A DNA stretch of 45,041 nucleotides, from assembly GCA_007126035.1 (NCBI GenBank), contig SLCC01000002.1, forward strand, positions 1-45,041, given 5' to 3'. This DNA is from Gemmatimonadota bacterium. Its GTDB lineage: Bacteria > Gemmatimonadota > Gemmatimonadetes > Longimicrobiales > RSA9. The notes under the pieces were generated by a model. It was not told where the DNA came from. It worked only from the letters and a program-made list of their open reading frames with translations, and searched no databases. The number at the start of each line of letters is the position of its first letter. Position 1 is the stretch's first letter. Positions 41,827 to 45,041 of the stretch are shown here, piece after piece. A program made the position numbers and the translations under genes.

Positions 41827-42834
41827 TCAATCCCGGGGGAGGGGACACGCGAAGAACCGGTCCTGGTCGTCCACCACCATGGCCACGCCTCCCCCCGGCA
41901 GGTATGCCATGGCCACGGCGAACACGTCGATGGTGAAGGCGCTCAGCAATCGGAGATCCTCGTCCAATCGGAGGATCGCTCGCTCCGGACGGTCGTTTCG
42001 GATTCGGCCCGACCGGGTGAGAAGGTAGACCTGGGAGCGGCCCCGATCGATTGACATGGCCGCGGCGGGCAGCAGCATCAGCAGTCGCTCGTCCCGGGTC
42101 ACCTGCATGCTCGGGACGAAATCCAGGCCAGCCAGGGTGGCGTCCGGGGTCGGCACCTCGAGCGGTACCACCTCGCCGTTCACCCCCACTCTGAAGCCCC
42201 GGGGGGAAAGGAACTGGTGCACCACGATGCCTTCGTCGGTTTCGAGCGCATCAACCAGCGTCGAGTTGCCGAGCGACGCGATTATCGGGTCCTCGTAGTG
42301 CCTGGGCGATACGAGGATCTCGTGGGTCTGCTCACCGTCGAACCGGAACACCAGGTTCGCCGGCACGCCCCCCACCGGCATGGCCGATACCAGCACGTCA
42401 CCCGAAGACTGTGCCGCCAGCGCATGGGGGACGAAGGGCAACTGGGTGCTTCGCACGAGCTCGCCGGACCGGGAGTAGACGATCAGCTTGAGCCCGGTCC
42501 GCTCCGCCACCATCACCGCCGTGTCACCCAGCACCACCGCATCCACCGGCTCGTTCAGGGCGCCCGGCCCCATGGAAGGAGCCTCCAGCTCCCACAGCAC
42601 CCCCAGCCTCGCATCCAGCTCGACCAGCCGGCGACCGGGCCCGTCCAGGACCAGCACCGTGGAGTCCGAGGCCGGCCGCAGCCCCGTCACGGCCAGTTGC
42701 TCGCCGGCATCCAGGAAGCGGCACTCAACGGGGGCAGCCCGCTCCAGGAAATCACGTATTACTAAGTACTCTTCCGCAGTTGTTCCCCCGCACGCCGTGG
42801 CGATGACCAGGAGAAGAAGGGTCGACTTGCGCAT
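41827..42834 (-). CDS. Propeller-like lipoprotein (6-bladed beta-propeller type)
   Basis: A 335-residue exported protein. The signal RKSTLLLLVIATACGG has a plausible lipobox ending at C15. The rest is rich in short beta repeats such as TVLVLDGPGRRLVELDARLG and AVMVAERTGLKLIVYSRSGE, spaced about 45-50 residues, which fits a six-bladed beta-propeller of the kind frequent in Bacteroidetes and Gemmatimonadota lipoproteins. No catalytic residues are recognised. It lies between the peptide gene (23 bases upstream) and the ABC ATPase gene. It may bind the exported peptide or a surface ligand. Confidence 0.7.
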   Translation of the reverse strand: MRKSTLLLLVIATACGGTTAEEYLVIRDFLERAAPVECRFLDAGEQLAVTGLRPASDSTVLVLDGPGRRLVELDARLGVLWELEAPSMGPGALNEPVDAVVLGDTAVMVAERTGLKLIVYSRSGELVRSTQLPFVPHALAAQSSGDVLVSAMPVGGVPANLVFRFDGEQTHEILVSPRHYEDPIIASLGNSTLVDALETDEGIVVHQFLSPRGFRVGVNGEVVPLEVPTPDATLAGLDFVPSMQVTRDERLLMLLPAAAMSIDRGRSQVYLLTRSGRIRNDRPERAILRLDEDLRLLSAFTIDVFAVAMAYLPGGGVAMVVDDQDRFFACPLPRD

Positions 42835-42857
42835 GGCAGTTGCTCCTGTGGTTCAGA

Positions 42858-43064
42858 TCAGGCGGCGATTACTGATGCCGCCAGACACCCTGCGTACCTG
42901 GCTCCGCACTCCAGATCGGCCAGCACCTGGTACAAACCCTCCAGGTCGTACGAGTCGTTCAGGCACTGCATGTACTGCCGCGTGCATTCGGCCGCGGCGA
43001 CCGGTTGCGGCGCGAACGCCGCCGCTCCCACTACGATGGCCAGCAATGGAATCAGCTTTCTCAT
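42858..43064 (-). CDS. Secreted 68-residue peptide with twin CX6C motifs
   Basis: A small precursor with a clear signal peptide (about 1-25, RKLIPLLAIVVGAAAF then a PVAAA cleavage region). The mature part is about 43 residues with exactly four cysteines in two matching motifs, CTRQYMQC and CGARYAGC. Both have a tyrosine at the fifth position and are about 20 residues apart. Two CX6C helices would form a disulfide-locked hairpin. ATG 43064 has an excellent GGGAGGA ribosome site; a frame extending to 43157 adds a non-signal N-terminus and is rejected. It heads an operon with a propeller lipoprotein and an ABC exporter. Function unknown; a signalling or antimicrobial peptide is possible. Confidence 0.75.
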   Translation of the reverse strand: MRKLIPLLAIVVGAAAFAPQPVAAAECTRQYMQCLNDSYDLEGLYQVLADLECGARYAGCLAASVIAA

Positions 43065-43159
43065 GATGTCCTCCCTGGGTTCACGTTGGGCGCAGCCGAC
43101 CCTTCGCGACCCAGGGTTCACCAGTATAAGGGGCACATCCATGGCAGGTTGGGACACGC

Positions 43160-43188
43160 TTGACCTCGCGGCTGCTGCACGGTACGCT
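43160..43188 (+). promoter_or_regulatory. Promoter of thiC
   Basis: TTGACC (43160-43165) and TACGCT (43183-43188) with exact 17-base spacing. A start about seven bases downstream falls at 43195, right where the TPP riboswitch begins, which strengthens the call. Confidence 0.6.
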
Positions 43189-43194
43189 TCAATG

Positions 43195-45041
<1,847 letters not shown>

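Overview
The window is GC-rich, densely packed bacterial chromosome with many 1-13 nt gene overlaps. I see no phage, plasmid, CRISPR, rRNA or tRNA signature. The gene mix (Rnf complex with 2-oxoacid:ferredoxin oxidoreductases, secreted M14 and IPT-domain proteases, membrane TPR/TolB-like proteins, lipoproteins, heptad repeats between genes) suggests a Gemmatimonadota-like or related environmental lineage. That placement is an inference from gene style, not from a marker gene.

Region 1 (1-10732) starts with a 166-bp imperfect palindromic element. It continues with an alpha-glucan/trehalose operon: a trehalose synthase-maltokinase fusion, 4-alpha-glucanotransferase (malQ) and glycogen branching enzyme (glgB), all overlapping, then a separate GH57 amylase-type gene. 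The maltokinase product, maltose 1-phosphate, needs GlgE, which is not in the window. Region 2 (10726-16227, minus strand) is an operon of a secreted M14 carboxypeptidase, an IPT-domain lipoprotein with a HEVKH zinc-protease motif, and an MscS channel. A cold-shock gene with a structured leader and infA follow on the plus strand.

Region 3 (17380-33747) is the centre of the window: a roughly 16-kb gene train for ferredoxin-linked energy metabolism. Its order is korA, korB, an unknown cysteine-free protein, rnfB, a giant 1702-residue NifJ-type oxidoreductase, rnfC, rnfD, rnfG, rnfE, rnfA, a 47-residue cysteine-tailed membrane peptide, a Tat-exported ApbE flavin transferase, and two paralogous cysteine-rich small proteins. 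KorAB and the NifJ-like enzyme would reduce ferredoxin with 2-oxoacids. Rnf would pass the electrons to NAD+ while pumping Na+ or H+. ApbE would attach FMN to RnfD and RnfG. The 47-residue peptide sits where a NqrM-like iron-centre maturation factor would be expected. This is the best candidate for an undescribed system.

Region 4 (33751-41212) holds regulators and housekeeping genes: an alpha/beta hydrolase, a MerR-TPR fusion, a DtxR-family regulator, a two-domain universal stress protein, a membrane TolB/TPR protein and a RecQ helicase. Region 5 (40448-43064, minus strand) is a compact operon encoding a secreted 68-residue peptide with two CX6C motifs, a propeller-like lipoprotein and a two-gene ABC exporter. 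It resembles a small peptide-export system. The window ends in thiC behind a TPP riboswitch with a visible promoter and a likely SD-sequestering helix.

Five intergenic stretches carry 35-bp arrays of five degenerate 7-bp units. The unit sequences differ between arrays but the geometry is the same, a pattern no gene explains.
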